This document shows, one piece after another, positions 1 to 22,847 of a stretch of DNA of 64,000 bases; positions within the stretch are counted from its first letter, which is position 1; each line of letters opens with the position of its first letter. A program made the position numbers and the translations under genes. The stretch comes from Cheiracanthium punctorium (Eukaryota; Arthropoda; Arachnida; Araneae; Cheiracanthiidae): contig JAWZYV010013167.1 of assembly GCA_038373885.1 (NCBI GenBank), positions 62,001 to 126,000 of the forward strand. The letters are read 5' to 3'. The notes beneath the pieces are model-generated. The model was given only the letters and a program-made list of their open reading frames with translations, did no database searches and was not told the DNA's origin.

Positions 1-183
1 CGAAATCACTGTATAAATAGTGATAAATGATGATAAACAAACGTACGGGGCCTTAGGCATCTGTCTATTATGCCTTATGGGAAATCTTCCCCTGGTTATT
101 CCTTGTTAACCAGGGGGATTTTTTAACATTATTTTGCATTGTCAAAATTATTCTGTGGATTTCATGAAAACTTTTATTTTTAG

Positions 184-9647
<9,464 letters not shown>

Positions 9648-11040
9648 TTTATAGCTATAATATTGATTTTTTTACAATAATTTTTATTACTATTTAATTA
9701 TGTTAATTACCTTTCCTCTAAACTGTATACAGTTTATTTACATGAAACATTGCTTTGTAAAATACTGATTAGTTTAATATGACTTCTATCATTGTTCATA
9801 CTTATATAATATGCTCTACCTTGCTTCTTTCTAAAGTTGAATGCAATTCAATGCAGATACTTTGTGACGTGTTCTTTGTCTGATTGAAAAATTATTTACC
9901 AATGAAATTAAAAAAATATATTGATTTAAGTTTGATTTGTCTATATATGTACATAATACAAAACAAAATTCACCCCATTTTAAGTGTTGAGTCATTTGTG
10001 TACTGTTAATTTTGTGCAATTACATTTATTTAACATTCCTTTTTGATAGTTTTGTAGGTTTTTTCTTATACAATAATTTTTATTGTACAATAAAATCCAT
10101 TGATAAGGATACTTTATACTTTCTATCATTTATTTGCACATAGAATGACCATTTTAAATATATTTTATAATAGTTTACTGTATCATAATTGAAATGATAC
10201 AGTAAACTGATAAGTGACTACAGTACTACAGTAGAGAGCATTACTGACTACAGTACTGATGACTACAGTAATGATACAGTAAAATGATACAGTAATTGAT
10301 AGCCTATCAATTTCTTGAATGCTTGTTTTTATACTGCTCATTGAATATTCAAAGTACTAAATCATATAATAGTACTTAAAACAAATATTTTTGTAAATTA
10401 TTAGAATTTACATTTTTATGAGAGGAATGTTTTTATTAAAGCAGCTGTGTGTCTGTCTTTTAATACATTTCTTATTTGTACATATTATCTCCAATCTTAT
10501 ATACATTCATATTTTGAAAAGATTTTACTTAATTTTTATTAAATATGGTCATATACTTTCATAGAAAGTATTACTAGGTGATAGTGCCATAGCCATGCTT
10601 GTTTACAATGGCATTAATTTTTTAATTGTTATACAGATGCTTTTGTAAGTGGCTTACTTAAATGCTTGTACCTAGATTTTGAAAGACCTGAATTTAAAAG
10701 TCTTACATATATCATTTAGACTGTTATAAAAAGTGCTGTGATATGTTATAAAATTGTTTCTTTATTGAATGTCCGTGCTATAGCTGCGAAATATAGAGAT
10801 AGGTTTTATTTTAGTTAGTGATCAACTGTCTTTTTTTTTTTTTTTTTTTAAGTTATAAAATTATTGTTTAAGCAATATAAATATTTTTGGGGGAACAAAA
10901 GGTACTTAAAAGCGATTTTATATTTGTGTTTTAGTATGATATATGGAACACCAGAGATTTAAAAAAAAAAATTCCAATGACAGAGAATAAGACAAACATT
11001 TAACAGGCAAATAAAAACACTGTAAAATGTGAAAAGTCAA
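9648..11040. other. Xylulokinase 3' flank / intergenic
   Basis: AT-rich sequence that includes the likely 3' UTR and a hairpin with ACAGTA repeats at 10172-10300. There are poly-T and poly-A tracts near 10831 and 10962. No gene is seen. Confidence 0.5.
10172..10300. repeat. 15-bp hairpin followed by degenerate ACAGTA repeats
   Basis: AGTTTACTGTATCAT at 10172-10186 is inverted exactly at 10194-10208 with a short loop. Then TGACTACAGTA/TGATACAGTA units recur to about 10295. It lies 0.5 kb after the xylulokinase stop codon. Confidence 0.6.
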
Positions 11041-11990
11041 TATCTCATTTGGCTTCTAGCACTCCAATACCTCTCTGCCACAGAGGCTCCATGCAGCTCC
11101 GGTCATCCCCCGATGCAGGTCATGACCATTTCCTCATTTAACCCACAGAGTGGGCAATTTGGGTTGGTGAAAATGCCGATATAAAAGAGATGGCTCGCTA
11201 AGCAATCGTGACCAATCTTTAACCTAAAACTGGCCGCTGCTTTATCCCGTGGTTTGTCCGCTTAAAGATTGTCTCTTCAGCTCTTATGCGAAACACATGT
11301 AGTAAGTTCTTCTCTCCATTTTAGTTTTAATGATTTACAAATATATAATTTTACAGAGTTAAAGGTACAGTGTGTTGATACCTTCTGAAGAATTTCTGTA
11401 CCCTTTTTTGCAAGTTTGTTGACCTGTTCATTTCCATATAGAGCACAATGTCTGGGGATCCATTGTAAGGCATTTCTTTACCCCCTATTCTCAATTCTTC
11501 TAAGAGTGTTTGGCATTAGAGGATCTCCTGGAAAGCTGGGCACATCCTAGAACCAATAGCTTGGAGTGCTGCCCTCGAGTCTGAGAGAATGATCACTGTA
11601 TAGGAGCAGAAATTTGGAGTATTAATCTGTCATAAGGCTACACAGATACCTGTAACTTTGCCATCAAAGGCAGTTTTCTGCATACCAATGTGTATGCAGA
11701 ACGAAAACCAGGAGCAAAAGATTCCTGCACCAGCAATTGGTGAACCCTCAATAAATGAACCGTCTGTGTAGATGTGGAGCCAATCTGGTTCAGCATAGTA
11801 TGTATGAATGGTCTCAAGGGCCAAGGTCTTCAAAGGTATCAGGAAATGTTTGTTTTTCAAACTTTGTTGGATAAGGTCTAATTTGATATTTCTCCCAGTC
11901 AGCTCCAGTGGACTATGAGGTTTCAAGAACGGTTGATAATTCTCATTTTCTAATTCAAGCTCTGATCTAAGTTCCTTCACCATCTGGAGC
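11041..11990 (-). pseudogene. Decayed LINE ORF2 3' end, RNase H fragment
   Basis: On the minus strand an open stretch (11983-11630) includes LHIYTDGSF and AGAGIF, the first RNase H strand with its catalytic Asp. After a stop, LSDSRAALQAIG follows near 11580-11545, the third catalytic region. Towards 11150 there is a Cys-rich end typical of Jockey-like ORF2 tails. Stops and frameshifts show it is dead. It differs enough from the 3102-3970 fragment to be another family or an older copy. Confidence 0.65.
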
Positions 11991-14251
11991 AGTCCATTCT
12001 TGGTCTTAAGATTTGTAGTATCCTATAACAGTTCCAAAAAGGAATTCCAGTTTTCATTAGTTTTTCATACAGAAGAAGGGCACATGAGAGATATAATATA
12101 CATTCATATTTCAATTTTTAAATAATTAAAAGTAGGGTATTATTGTTATTGTTCTCATGAACTGTAACAGTGCCTAATGTATGAGAAGCTTGAGCAATTA
12201 TAGGTATATAAAAAAAAGAAAATATAATGTGTAAGAATATTCAATTTGATTATTACATCTTGTTCCTTTTTTAATGCTATTATATCAATAATACATTTTT
12301 GAAGTAAACTTTAGAATAACTACAACTATTTTAGCTGAAAATTAAGTATACTGTTTCGGCTACTTTTCTATGTTGCTGAGTCAACTAATGGCACTAATTT
12401 TGTCTCCTGACAGTGGTGGACACCCTAAAAAGGTATACACCTCTGTAACACAACTGCACATGAATTATCATTTACAAGAAGAATTGAATAAAAATCCACT
12501 TCTTTAACTACTTGGCTGCTAATTGATTATAGGCCTTAAAAGAGCATTGATTGTTAAATTGACAATATGACAAACTTTTTATCATTTTCCTCTCCTTGAT
12601 TTCATTAAAAATCACAGTAACCTAACCTAAAAATGCAGTTGAGAAACTAGAAGAATGTAGTCTGAAAATTCTCATAATGTTCCTCTTTTTCCTCATTTTT
12701 GATTTAAAAAAATTGTCTTTTGGAAGTATCGCATACAACCATAATGTATGCGATGCATAATGGTTGTGTATGTCACATACATTATGTCGTAATGTATGCA
12801 ATACAATAATTTTTTTAATGTATATATATACATTAAGATTATGTATGTATAATTATTTAAAAATTTAAATATTCATATATTTGAAAAGATAATTTATTTT
12901 TTAAAACTGTTTTATGTTCGGAGGAAAAAAAGCAGTAAGGAGATCCTTTGATCTAATTCTTTGCAACAAATTTCAAGATGTGTAATATGCTTTAAAGAAG
13001 CTTCACTGTTTATTCTTATCATATACACCATATAGAAGATTCATTACATAATCATTATAACAAAAATATCAGAAATGAAAATGTTAAAAATAAATCTCAC
13101 TTACTCTACAAGTAATTATCAATGATGGAAAAATAGGTTGTCTTAGTTTAATTTTTTGCTCTCAGTGAGCTGAATATGCACACTCAGATACTGCCGTGTT
13201 TCTCTCTATAAAGAATCTCTAGTCAGATTAGATTTCAATTTCATGTTAAAATGAAGTTCTATGTTTAGTTGTTGCATGAAAAAGAGAAACATAATTTGAT
13301 TATCCAGAGGTATTAGTCATAAATTTTGTAGATGTCAAGCATATTATGAAAAAATTTTCACAACGACAGACAAATCTATATAGTCTCTGTGTACTGTAAC
13401 AACAATGAGCTTTGATATCAATTTCCTTTTAAATAATTGAATTTCACTGGTTAATTTATTTTATCCTTTCATAATTCTTTCTGTGTTTTAATGTATATAA
13501 AAACTGTTTTATCATCTCATATTTTTGTTCAAGGAACTCCTAAATGGTGAAGGTGTGGACCAAAAATTGAAATTTTTTAACCTTTACAGTATATTTAATT
13601 ACTTTAAAACTATCTTTGGTTCATTTGCTGAGGAAATACTTTTTCTTTTTTCTATAACATTTAAATTACAATAAATATAATTAGAATAAAAAATATGCTG
13701 TTTTTACTACTTAAATATGTTTCCTGTTTTGTTTTGTTTTTAACTTACTACCTGTTTTAATTCTGTTATTTTTTATATTTGTGTTGATGTTTAATTTGTA
13801 CTTGATCTCCAGTAGCTCTTTCTTCTGTTAATTTGGAATTTGCAGTGTTAAACATTTGTAATAGTTTAAATAATGTTGTCTATCTATATTTGTTAATGAG
13901 ATACATCATGCATAAGTATCTTCTGTTGATTTTGTAAGATTCTTATGATATTTTTTCAATGAAATAAATCTTATTTATTATTGTATTTATAATTTACTGC
14001 TTTTGTGTTTGGCCCCTTTTTTTCTCTTATTTAAAAGATGTAAATGAATCAAAACTTATTTAAATATCTGAAATTAAGTCAAGAAATAAACCGATTAAAA
14101 TAAACAAAAATGTTAGATCACCAGTCTACCTAAATCCACTCATATGTTTTGTTTGTTGCAAAGAGCATTTAAGGTGCTTTCTACTACTGGGTTTTATTGC
14201 ATTGGGTTTCAAAATATTTTTCCACTTTTTTGCTATATCAAATAGAGGCAG
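11991..14251. other. AT-rich intergenic, nothing recognised
   Basis: No exon or element is recognised. A cluster of inverted and repeated ATGTATGCGAT-like words lies at 12728-12850 and looks like decayed palindromic repeat. Confidence 0.5.
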
Positions 14252-14485
14252 GGACTCCACTATGCCCGAGTAGATGAGACACTGAACATGGTAGATGGCT
14301 AAAGTGTGAAGGTCCAGGGTTCTGGTCTGCCGTGCAGTTGTCGATTTAATGGTCTAGAGTTTTGTGTGGTTTTCTCCAGGTGTAATGTGAATACACATTA
14401 AAACCTCTTAGAAGTCTTCCTTTCAAGGCATCCCCACCTTAGACAAATAGCCACTGAGTAGGTTTGCCTTAACGGTGTAGTTCGA
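14252..14485 (+). repeat. tRNA-derived SINE, copy 2 (old)
   Basis: Aligns along most of its length with the copy at 1369. It shares GTGTGAAGGTCC, GGTTTTCTCCAGGTGTAA, AAGGCATCC and GGTTTGCCTTAA. The head is decayed, so it is an older insertion. Confidence 0.7.
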
Positions 14486-15840
14486 AAAAAAACATGTGAT
14501 TTTGGTACATAAATACAAATAAACTAATTATGTCAGGCACTTCAAAATTTTTAGAATGCCTCTTTACAAGCTGTACTATACACTGCAATAAGCGATAAAG
14601 TCATATCAGTTGCGAGACTTTCAGAAAAATTTCTTAAAAATCAACAATTTAGTTGAATGAGTCACTTTTCGAAAATCTTTTGCTGTGCAATTCCATATTA
14701 CAGATTTTTTTTCCAGAAGTTTTATAAAAGGCACCGCTGCTTCATTTATTATGGAGTGTAATACAGCTTATAAAGAATTATCCTGAATTTTTTTGAGTCC
14801 CTGGGATAATTAGTTTATTTCAATTTGTGTACCTAGACCATGAGGGAGATTTTGTTTCTTCAAATTACACCCTTAACCACAACCATAACCAAATGCAGGC
14901 AATATTGAAATACTGAAATTTGTATTTGATATCAAGATTGTACTTTGTTTATGAAATTTTACATCAATTTCTTGTTTATCTTTGAAAGCATTTTATAAAG
15001 ATAAGTTATTAGTTTGTAAATAAGACCATTACTTTTATGCTTAAATATCTTAGCTTTACAGAAATATCTACCACAGAACAAAATGAACATTTTAAATAAT
15101 CAGAAAATATTTTGTTTGAGTTAGCTTATGCACTAATATGAAATTTCTTAAATACCAGCACCCCCTTTTAAGTGGTGTAACTCTTCTCATAATAAAGAGG
15201 GGGTTGGTAAATAGAAACAAGGGGCATAAGTGGGAAATACAGAAAGAAAAATCATTTATTGATAGTGAATACATAGTAAAACACGTTATCACTGTACAAA
15301 ATTAAGCATTTTGAAGGGATATTTGTGGCATTTACAGTTATGCCTAAATTTATATTTACATGCCCCCAAATAATGATAGTCATTAAAATATCCAATGAAT
15401 GTGATCTATACGTATGTTTGCAGGTAATGTGTGGAAAACAAGCATGATTAGCATTGCCCAATCAGTAGTAATTAAATGGTTTTTGATATCCAAATTTAGG
15501 CTTATGTCATCAGATGTTGAATCAAGTGCTCTGCACTAAGTGTCTGAGTGAATATCTTCAACAAAATGTTTGAGTTCACTGTGATTGATTCAGGACTTGA
15601 ATTAGTTTGTTGTTTCACTAGGGTATTGATTTCGCAGGGATATCGCATCCCCTTACTTTTTTAATTGAGTTTATGTATCCCTCCACTATCATTAAAATTA
15701 ATAATAATTATGGCTTCCTTAACAGCAAATTTGTTTTTCTCCTTTTTTATGATATCACGTTCATATTTTGGTGTGTATGTATAGAATTAATTTTAAAATT
15801 ATTTTAGTACAATATTATCAAATCTCTTACAGTCAATGTA

Positions 15841-16487
15841 CAGGGGGTCTCAAAAAGGACTACCTCCTTTTAAAAAGGAATAAAAAACAAAGAGAGTTAT
15901 TTAAAAAAATTCTCCTGGGAAACAAATGTATGTTGACTGGATTTTTTTTTTTTTTTTTTTTTTTTTGTACATTTAATTGTGTTAGTGCAAAATCTTACTG
16001 GCAAGTAGTGCTGTATCTACTGCATTCAGCAATAGGGGTTTGCAGTAACCTGACAATATTTTCAAAATGTCCTCTATTCATCACTGAATCTGTGCGATTG
16101 TTTTTAATTTGAGATTTGAAAAATGTGGTTTACTGTCAAAATCCAACCTCTAGTGGAGCTGTAGTGATTAATCTTTAAGGAGCGTGCAGCCATTCCATTA
16201 GATACATTACAGAAAATGTGCTAATTTTATTTTGTGACTCCAACATGTAATTATGATGAATGAAGGACATTTTGAGAAGATTGTCATATTTATGCCAACT
16301 TCTGCTGCAGAATACAGTAGCCACAGCACCACCTGTTGGTAAGATTCTGTACTAACATAATAAAGTGTTCAAAAAAAAAAAAAATCCTAGTGCCTTACAT
16401 ACCTTTCCTCCAAGAATTTATTTTATGATTCTGTTATTTGTTTGTTATTCATTTTTAAAAACAGGTAGTCCTTTTGGGGACATCCTG
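15841..16487. mobile_element. Fold-back MITE with ~250-bp arms, TA target site
   Basis: The ends are inverted: CAGGGGGTCTCAAAAAGGAC at the left and, on the other strand, CAGGATGTCCCCAAAAGGAC at the right, each next to TA. The inverted similarity continues inward: GTTAGTGCAAAATCTTACTG near 15980 pairs with GTTAGTACAGAATCTTACC read from the right. It is therefore one long imperfect palindrome. A 114-aa open frame across its left half is incidental. Confidence 0.65.
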
Positions 16488-19400
16488 TATATTATGTTAA
16501 GTCCACTTTGTTGGTTAATTCACTCTCTGTATACAGTTTTGTGAGGGTCAGAACTGTTTTTTTTTTTTTTTCTAAGAAAATCTTTTAATACAAAGCCCAA
16601 CACTTGCTACACACATATTGCATGCAATCTCTGCTTAAGCTGCAATTTTTTTTTATCAATTGATTCTCAATAATTTCCCTTAATTTATGCTTCTGCAATA
16701 AGTAATTTAACATTTGTACCTTAAATAATCCTTTACTTAGCCAATAAGGATGCACTCCATGACAGATACTTTTAGCGAATAACTGATTGCCTAAATGTAT
16801 ATCAAACTAATCCCAACATGCCTCTCACATTTGGATGGAGCGATTTGAAAAATACTGAAAAAATATTTGCACCTTTTCAATCCTTTTTCACTGATGAGTG
16901 CTGTTATAAGCAAGAATGAAACCCAATTTCTGATGACACAATAAAAAATTGAAATTGAGGAAATTCTTTGTTTCATCTTTGTCATCGATGCTTAGTCATT
17001 TACTAGCAGGGACGTGTGGTGGCTCAACAACTCACCCAAGCAGTCACAATTGTAAACATATGTTCGGTAAAATGGATTACCAATGAGAAAGATGCAGACT
17101 TAATAATATGCTTTGGTGAAGGTTTTTTACAGAGGTAACTGGCTCAGAATCTTATTACATTCGAGAGAGAGAGAGAGAGAATCCAAAACTAAGACACACC
17201 AGGGCCGTACCCAGAAAAAATTTTGGGGGGGGGGACCAAAAGGTGAAAAGTCTCAATCTTTCACAAAAAGGCTTCATTATTATTGTTTTGTTAATGAAAT
17301 TTTAAATTTCAGGGGGTGCCTTGATACACATGCACACAGCCCTATTTTTCCTTTTAACCAATATTCCCACCACAACAACCCCCAATTTATGCAAGATATA
17401 AATGTAACTCAGCTCCTTAAAGGAGCATAGCAATGAACAGAAAACCTTTTTTTTTTTTTAAGTTCAAATATTTAATTTTATTTGAAGCAAATTTCATTCT
17501 TTTTTCACTAGAAGCAAAATGATTGATTACAGAATCGAAATACATATTTTCTTCTTTTAAGGTAATTAGCAAATCCCTTTCAATTGATATAATTCCGAGG
17601 TTTGAAAGTTTGTTTTGTCCAGTTCTATTATGTGCACAGTTTTTAAATCTCAATATATTGAACACTCAATTCAGTCTCAATGCCAATAGTTCCAAAAGTT
17701 GCCAATGCAGTGGAAACAGGAGTATAGAAACAGCAACATCATGATTCCATATTGCCTTTTATTGTAACCAGTTATCCAAGATGAACTTTTTTCTCTGCTA
17801 AATAGTAGACAATTCCAACAAATTGTTCGTTAAAGATAGCACTTCTAGCAAGCCATTTACATCTTTCATAATTAGCCTTTTAAAGTGTCATGTAATTTTT
17901 TTTCTTTTTTCTTTAAAATTTGGGCAGGCATTGGTCTTCCTTTAACAATCACAATTTTCATTTCAAAAAGTTTTCCACCGAAAAAATCGGATATAACATC
18001 ATTATTTGTAAAATCAGCCATGTTTTCTAAAATTGTACAAAGCTCTAAATTTGCATAATTTTAAAAAAGGATATGCAGAGAGCCCAGTCGGGGCCCCGGG
18101 AATAAAATCTTCGGTATGGTATCCCTTTGCTATCCAGAAACCCTTTCGATCAAGCCCTTATTTTCAACTACGCCTATTAGGCCCGGGCATAGGGCCCCCC
18201 GAATATTGGATTCCCCGAAGACAAAATCTCAATTCAATGTTTCTTAATTTATCTTTTTTAATTGCAGATTTTTATATAACCTTTCTATCCTTTCAAATGT
18301 TTTCAAACAATATTTTAAACAAGTTTTCAGTCTGCTCGAAGATTGGATGACATTTATAGCCAGGGATAGAAAAAAGTTGTAAATTCATAGGCATTTTATA
18401 TACAGATTGAATTTGTTAAATTCATCATGCAAGATAATAGATGGCTGTCATTTTGGGGGGGGGGAAAAGCCAGACTTTCGGCAGCAGGGCACAGAGTGAC
18501 AATCATTTATTTACCTTTGGAAATTTTACACTGCCTACATCAGTGTCAGGGAGACCCCATCCAGAGTTGTGCCTACAGTCAAGAATTTTCTATTGCTTTT
18601 GGTGTCGTATTACATCAGTCTTTTATTCCTTATTAAAATTATTAATCATTTAAAGAAACTTTAAAATTAATAGTAATTGGAAAATAATATAATTAAAATT
18701 GTTAATTTAAAAGTATTATAATTTAATAAACATTCGTGCTCTAAAAAATGCCAACATTTTATTTTGAAGGTTTCGTCGCTTCCATAAAGAAACTGTATTT
18801 GGAACGTTAACAACATTTTTGCATGGCATGTTAACTCAGTATTGAAAAAACTAATTTTTTTATTCATAGTACTTCCATTCAAGCAGGCAGCCAAAAATTT
18901 CAGAAGTCAAAAAAAAAAAAAAAAAAAAACTGGAAAGTTCAAAATTTCTCATAGAAAGTCTTAATCTTTAAACATTTTGTTAAGGAAAAATCAAAATTTA
19001 TCTGGTTGGGTGGGTCCATAGTCTCTCCTCTGGCTATGCCCTTTCTTCCACTATTTAAGTGTGTCTCAAAAAAAAAAAAAAAAACTTTTAAACTTTTCTT
19101 GAAAAAGAAGACTAAATTACTAACACTCCTCATTTTTGTGAAGTTGGTGGATTATGCTCTAGCTGGTTTTTGTAATTTTGTTTAAAAATTAATTGGAAAC
19201 TTCTGGGGACATAATCTGTATTGGGATATTTTCTTTTCTTTTCCTTTTTTTTTTCAAAATTGACAACACACAATTAAGTATTATATAGAAGCAGCAACAG
19301 TAGGGCTCTTTCCCAAGGTGAGGCCCTGGGGATATTTACCCTGCTCCCCCTCCCTCTCTGCGCCACTGAGTATTATTTGTAGAATCCTCTGCTAGAAAAA

Positions 19401-20495
19401 AAAAGAAAGATTTAGAGATCAAGAGCTGATTATAATTAGATGGGGCCCCGAGCACTGGGTTACTTAGGGGCCCCCTTTACTATACCATACCAAGCATTTT
19501 AACATATTTTCAGAGTCTGATTATCACGAGGGCAATAGCCCGGGGCCCCTGAAAAATAAGAGCCTCCCAAATCTCTCGACCCCTTCCGGTGGATTTGCCT
19601 TTGATTTAAAATTAATTTGATCAATCACTGTACTAATGACAAAAGTATATGCCACGAAAAAAAAAAAAAGTTACCACTATGTCGATACATTGTAAAATCT
19701 GGTTAAAATATAAACATTTTTAACACGGCTTCTTTGAAGATTTCGATCCATCGAACGAAACAAAAATCGTCCGACGTCCGATCTGGCCCCTTGATCCAAG
19801 ACACTCTCATTTTAATCACAAATGAGAGATTTATGATTAAATATCCCCTACCCTGTTGGCACTTGTCAGAGGAATCGTCTACCCATTATGTATGCTTAAA
19901 AACAGATTTATAATTATGTTCACTGTTAGATTCAAACAAAATTGTATTTTCGTTGTGGTGGTAATATAAAAGGAACAATAAAGCGGTTGTATCGGATTTT
20001 AATGAGCTTTTTAAAAGGCTATGCTTCCGAGAAAAGAAATGACCTCCGAGAGGAGAGGACAGTAATTTTCTAGAATCGAAATTTTCTGCACTTGTATAAC
20101 CTCGGCAACAAAAAATGAAGTTGCGTACTGTAAGCCTCCGCAATGCTGGAGGGAGGTGGTCGTTGAAGAGAGACCCCCTACACAATGGGGATTTTTAGTG
20201 AATGAAATGCTTTCAGATATCAGTTTTTATGGAACTAGTAAAACATGACAGTTGAAAAACTTTATATTTTAACACCGGAGAAAGAATAGATCTGTTATAG
20301 ATATTATCTGGGTGTATGGGTTGAAAACTTCTTAAAGTATACAGGGTGATCATTTTCTTCCTCTTCCCATGGAATCCGTTATCTCAAATAATTGCTCTAA
20401 TAAAATAATCCCAAAGAACTTCCCTTTCTCTAATATTCTTTCTTTTAATTAATCACTCACAATGCAACCTTCAATAGAACTAACTATCAGTGTTC
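16488..20495. other. Intergenic, simple repeats and G-rich element ends
   Basis: No gene is seen. It has a (GA)n microsatellite at 17163-17181 and poly-G words inside MITE-like ends at 17223 and 18455. Poly-A/T tracts occur at 18910 and 19070, and a GGCCCC-rich element remnant at 19440-19560. None has a resolvable pair of ends. Confidence 0.45.
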
Positions 20496-21940
20496 ATGAA
20501 AACGTTTCAAACTGCGTAAATTTGTGTTCAAGCATCACGTAAAAACGACTGAAGCGAATGATATGAAATTGGGTGTCATGATAGGTGGTCACTCAACTTA
20601 AAACATAGGCGTCGAATTTTTAAAAAATCTTGATTAGATTTTCAGATTTTGCGAAAATCGTTTCAAACTGCGTAAATTTGTGTTCAAGCATCACGTAAAA
20701 ACGACTGAAGCGAATGATATGAAATTGGGTGTCATGATAGGTGGTCACTCAACTTAAAACATAGGCGTCGAATTTTTAAAAAATCTTGATTGGATTTTGA
20801 GATTTTGCGAAAATCCTTTCAAGCTGCGTAAATTTGTATTCAAGCATCACGTAAAAACGACTGAAGCGAATGATATGAAATTGGGTGTCATGATAGGTGG
20901 TCACTCAACTTAAAACATAGGCGTTGAATTTTTAAAAAATATTGATTAGATTTTCAGATTTTGCGAAAATCGTTTCAAACTGCGTTAATTTGTGTTCAAG
21001 CATCACGTAAAAACGACTGAAGCGAATGATATGAAATTAGGTGTCATGATAGGTAGTCACTCAACTTAAAAAATAGGCGTCGAATTTTTAAAAAATCTTG
21101 ATTAAATTTTCAGATTTTGCGAAAATCCTTTCAAGCTGCGTAAATTTGTATTCAAGCATCACGTAAAAACGACTGAAGCGAATGATATGAAATTAGGTGT
21201 CATGATAGGTGATCACTCAACTTAAAACATAGGCGTCGAATTAAAAAAAATCTTGATTAGATTTTGAGATTTTGCGAAAATTGTTTCACACTGCGTATTG
21301 TGTTCGTACATCACGTAATAACTGCAAAGGTGAAAAAATGGTATTTGGTGAAATGATAGGTGGTCACCTTAAACTATAAGCATCTAAAAAAAAACCGATG
21401 AGATTTTGGGATTTTGCGAAAATCGTTTCAAACTGAGTGAATTTTTGTTCACACATTACGTAATAACGACTAAAGCGAATGATATGAAATTTGGTCACAT
21501 GATAGGTTGTTGTTCAACAAAAAGTATAGGTGTCCAATTTTTTAAACTTTTTATTAGATTTTGAGATTTTGTGAAAATTCTCCCAAAATGCGGTTATATT
21601 TTTTCAAGCATTGCGTAATAACGACTAATACGAAATTTGGTGATATGATAGGTAGTTGCTAATCTTAATTTATAGGTGTTGAATTTTTAAAATATTTTGA
21701 TTACATTTTGAGATTTTGTGAAAATCATTTAAAAATGCTAAAATGTTTGTTCCAGCATCACGAAATAAAGACAGCAGGGAATTAAACAAAATTGGGTGAC
21801 ATGATAGGTTGTCACTCAACTTAAATTCTAGGCTTCCAATTTTTCAAAAAATGTTGATTAGATTTTGAGATTTTGCGAAAATTATTTGAATATGTGTAAA
21901 TATTCGTTCGCGCATCCCATAATTACGACTAAAGCGAATG
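20496..21940 (+). repeat. ~156-bp tandem array, about nine units
   Basis: Units can be counted from GCGAAAAT at 20651, 20807, 20963, 21119, 21274, 21416, then GTGAAAAT at 21571 and 21718 and GCGAAAAT again at 21875. Spacing is 156 bp for the first four and 142-157 after. The leftmost units are nearly identical and the right ones progressively diverged. Each contains CATCACGTAAAAACGACTG and GTCATGATAGGTGGTCACTC. The array lies just upstream of a Helitron-type 3' end. Confidence 0.85.
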
Positions 21941-22100
21941 AAATGATATTACTTAGTTACTCTCTAACCTGTAATATTTTAACAATACATAAAAATTATA
22001 ATTGCGCTTTCTTTACTTTGGCAACATACTACATCCATTCTGTGTACTCCAACAATGCTGACGAAAGTTCTTGCTTTTAGAAATGTGCATTCAGTACTAA

Positions 22101-22128
22101 CCCGTCAACGACGGGTACTTCAGCTAGT
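22101..22128 (+). mobile_element. Helitron-type 3' terminus
   Basis: Hairpin CCCGTC-AAC-GACGGG (22101-22115), then TACTTCAG and CTAG followed by T (22124-22128). This matches the known Helitron 3' end: GC-rich hairpin, then CTRR, inserted before T. No Rep-helicase frame is seen, so this is a non-autonomous copy. The tandem array at 20496-21940 is probably its body. A related end lies at 40490 on the minus strand. Confidence 0.65.
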
Positions 22129-22660
22129 TCCAAATAAAAGCACGTTCAACAATCAAACAAACGCTTGATTTGTGTAAAAATACACATTTTTACATTTGTA
22201 TATTTTAAGTACATTTTAGCTTAAAAGTAACATTAATTTAAACTTTCATTTTTTAATCTTCACGGGAATCATTATTGGATTATCTTGTATTCTAGATGCG
22301 AGAGGAATGGATAAAAATTAAAAACTTGACCATTTCATAAAAGATTGGAGGGGAACCCCCAAAAAATATTCTGCGGGTCGGGGGAGGGCGCAGACATTCA
22401 GACCTTTGCTATACGCCACTGGTCACACCCATAGCCGTACTATTTTGTTTCGACTAATCATGTAAACACATAATTTCACGAACATTTCAAATTAGGAAAA
22501 TACTACAGAAGTAATTTTCTGTACACCTCATGCTGTAAGCTAATTATTAATCTGTGCTAATGGGAGTGATGCTGTGGGGTGAAGTTTTTGCAAAATACGG
22601 TCTTGCCGCGTTTAGAAAGATTTTGAAGTACCGACCATAACCATCTTTGTCTATTTTAAC

Positions 22661-22847
22661 GCGAGACCACGAGACTGGTCTCGCGGTCTCGCGCGATACC
22701 TGACCCGTGGTCTCGTCTCGTACCCCGAGGTCTCGTCTCGCAGCCCGTGGTCTCGTCTCGCACCCCGAGGTCTCGTCTCGCACCCCGAGGTCTCGTCTCG
22801 TCAAAGTGCGAGACCGCGAGAAATCTCGTCTCGTCTCGTGGTCTCGC
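22661..22847. repeat. CGAGAC-rich inverted and tandem repeat
   Basis: GCGAGACCACGAGAC at 22661-22675 is inverted exactly at 22833-22847. Between them CGAGGTCTCGTCTCGCACCC-like units repeat several times. GTGCGAGACCGCGAGA is shared with the hAT-like element at 5968, so this is probably a subterminal array of a related hAT element. Confidence 0.55.

Noticed and set aside
15768..16112. 114-aa frame with a poly-Phe run
   Set aside because: It lies over the arm of a fold-back MITE and a poly-T tract.
20496..21940. CRISPR-like array
   Set aside because: Units are 156 bp with no spacer/repeat alternation, and the genome is clearly eukaryotic.
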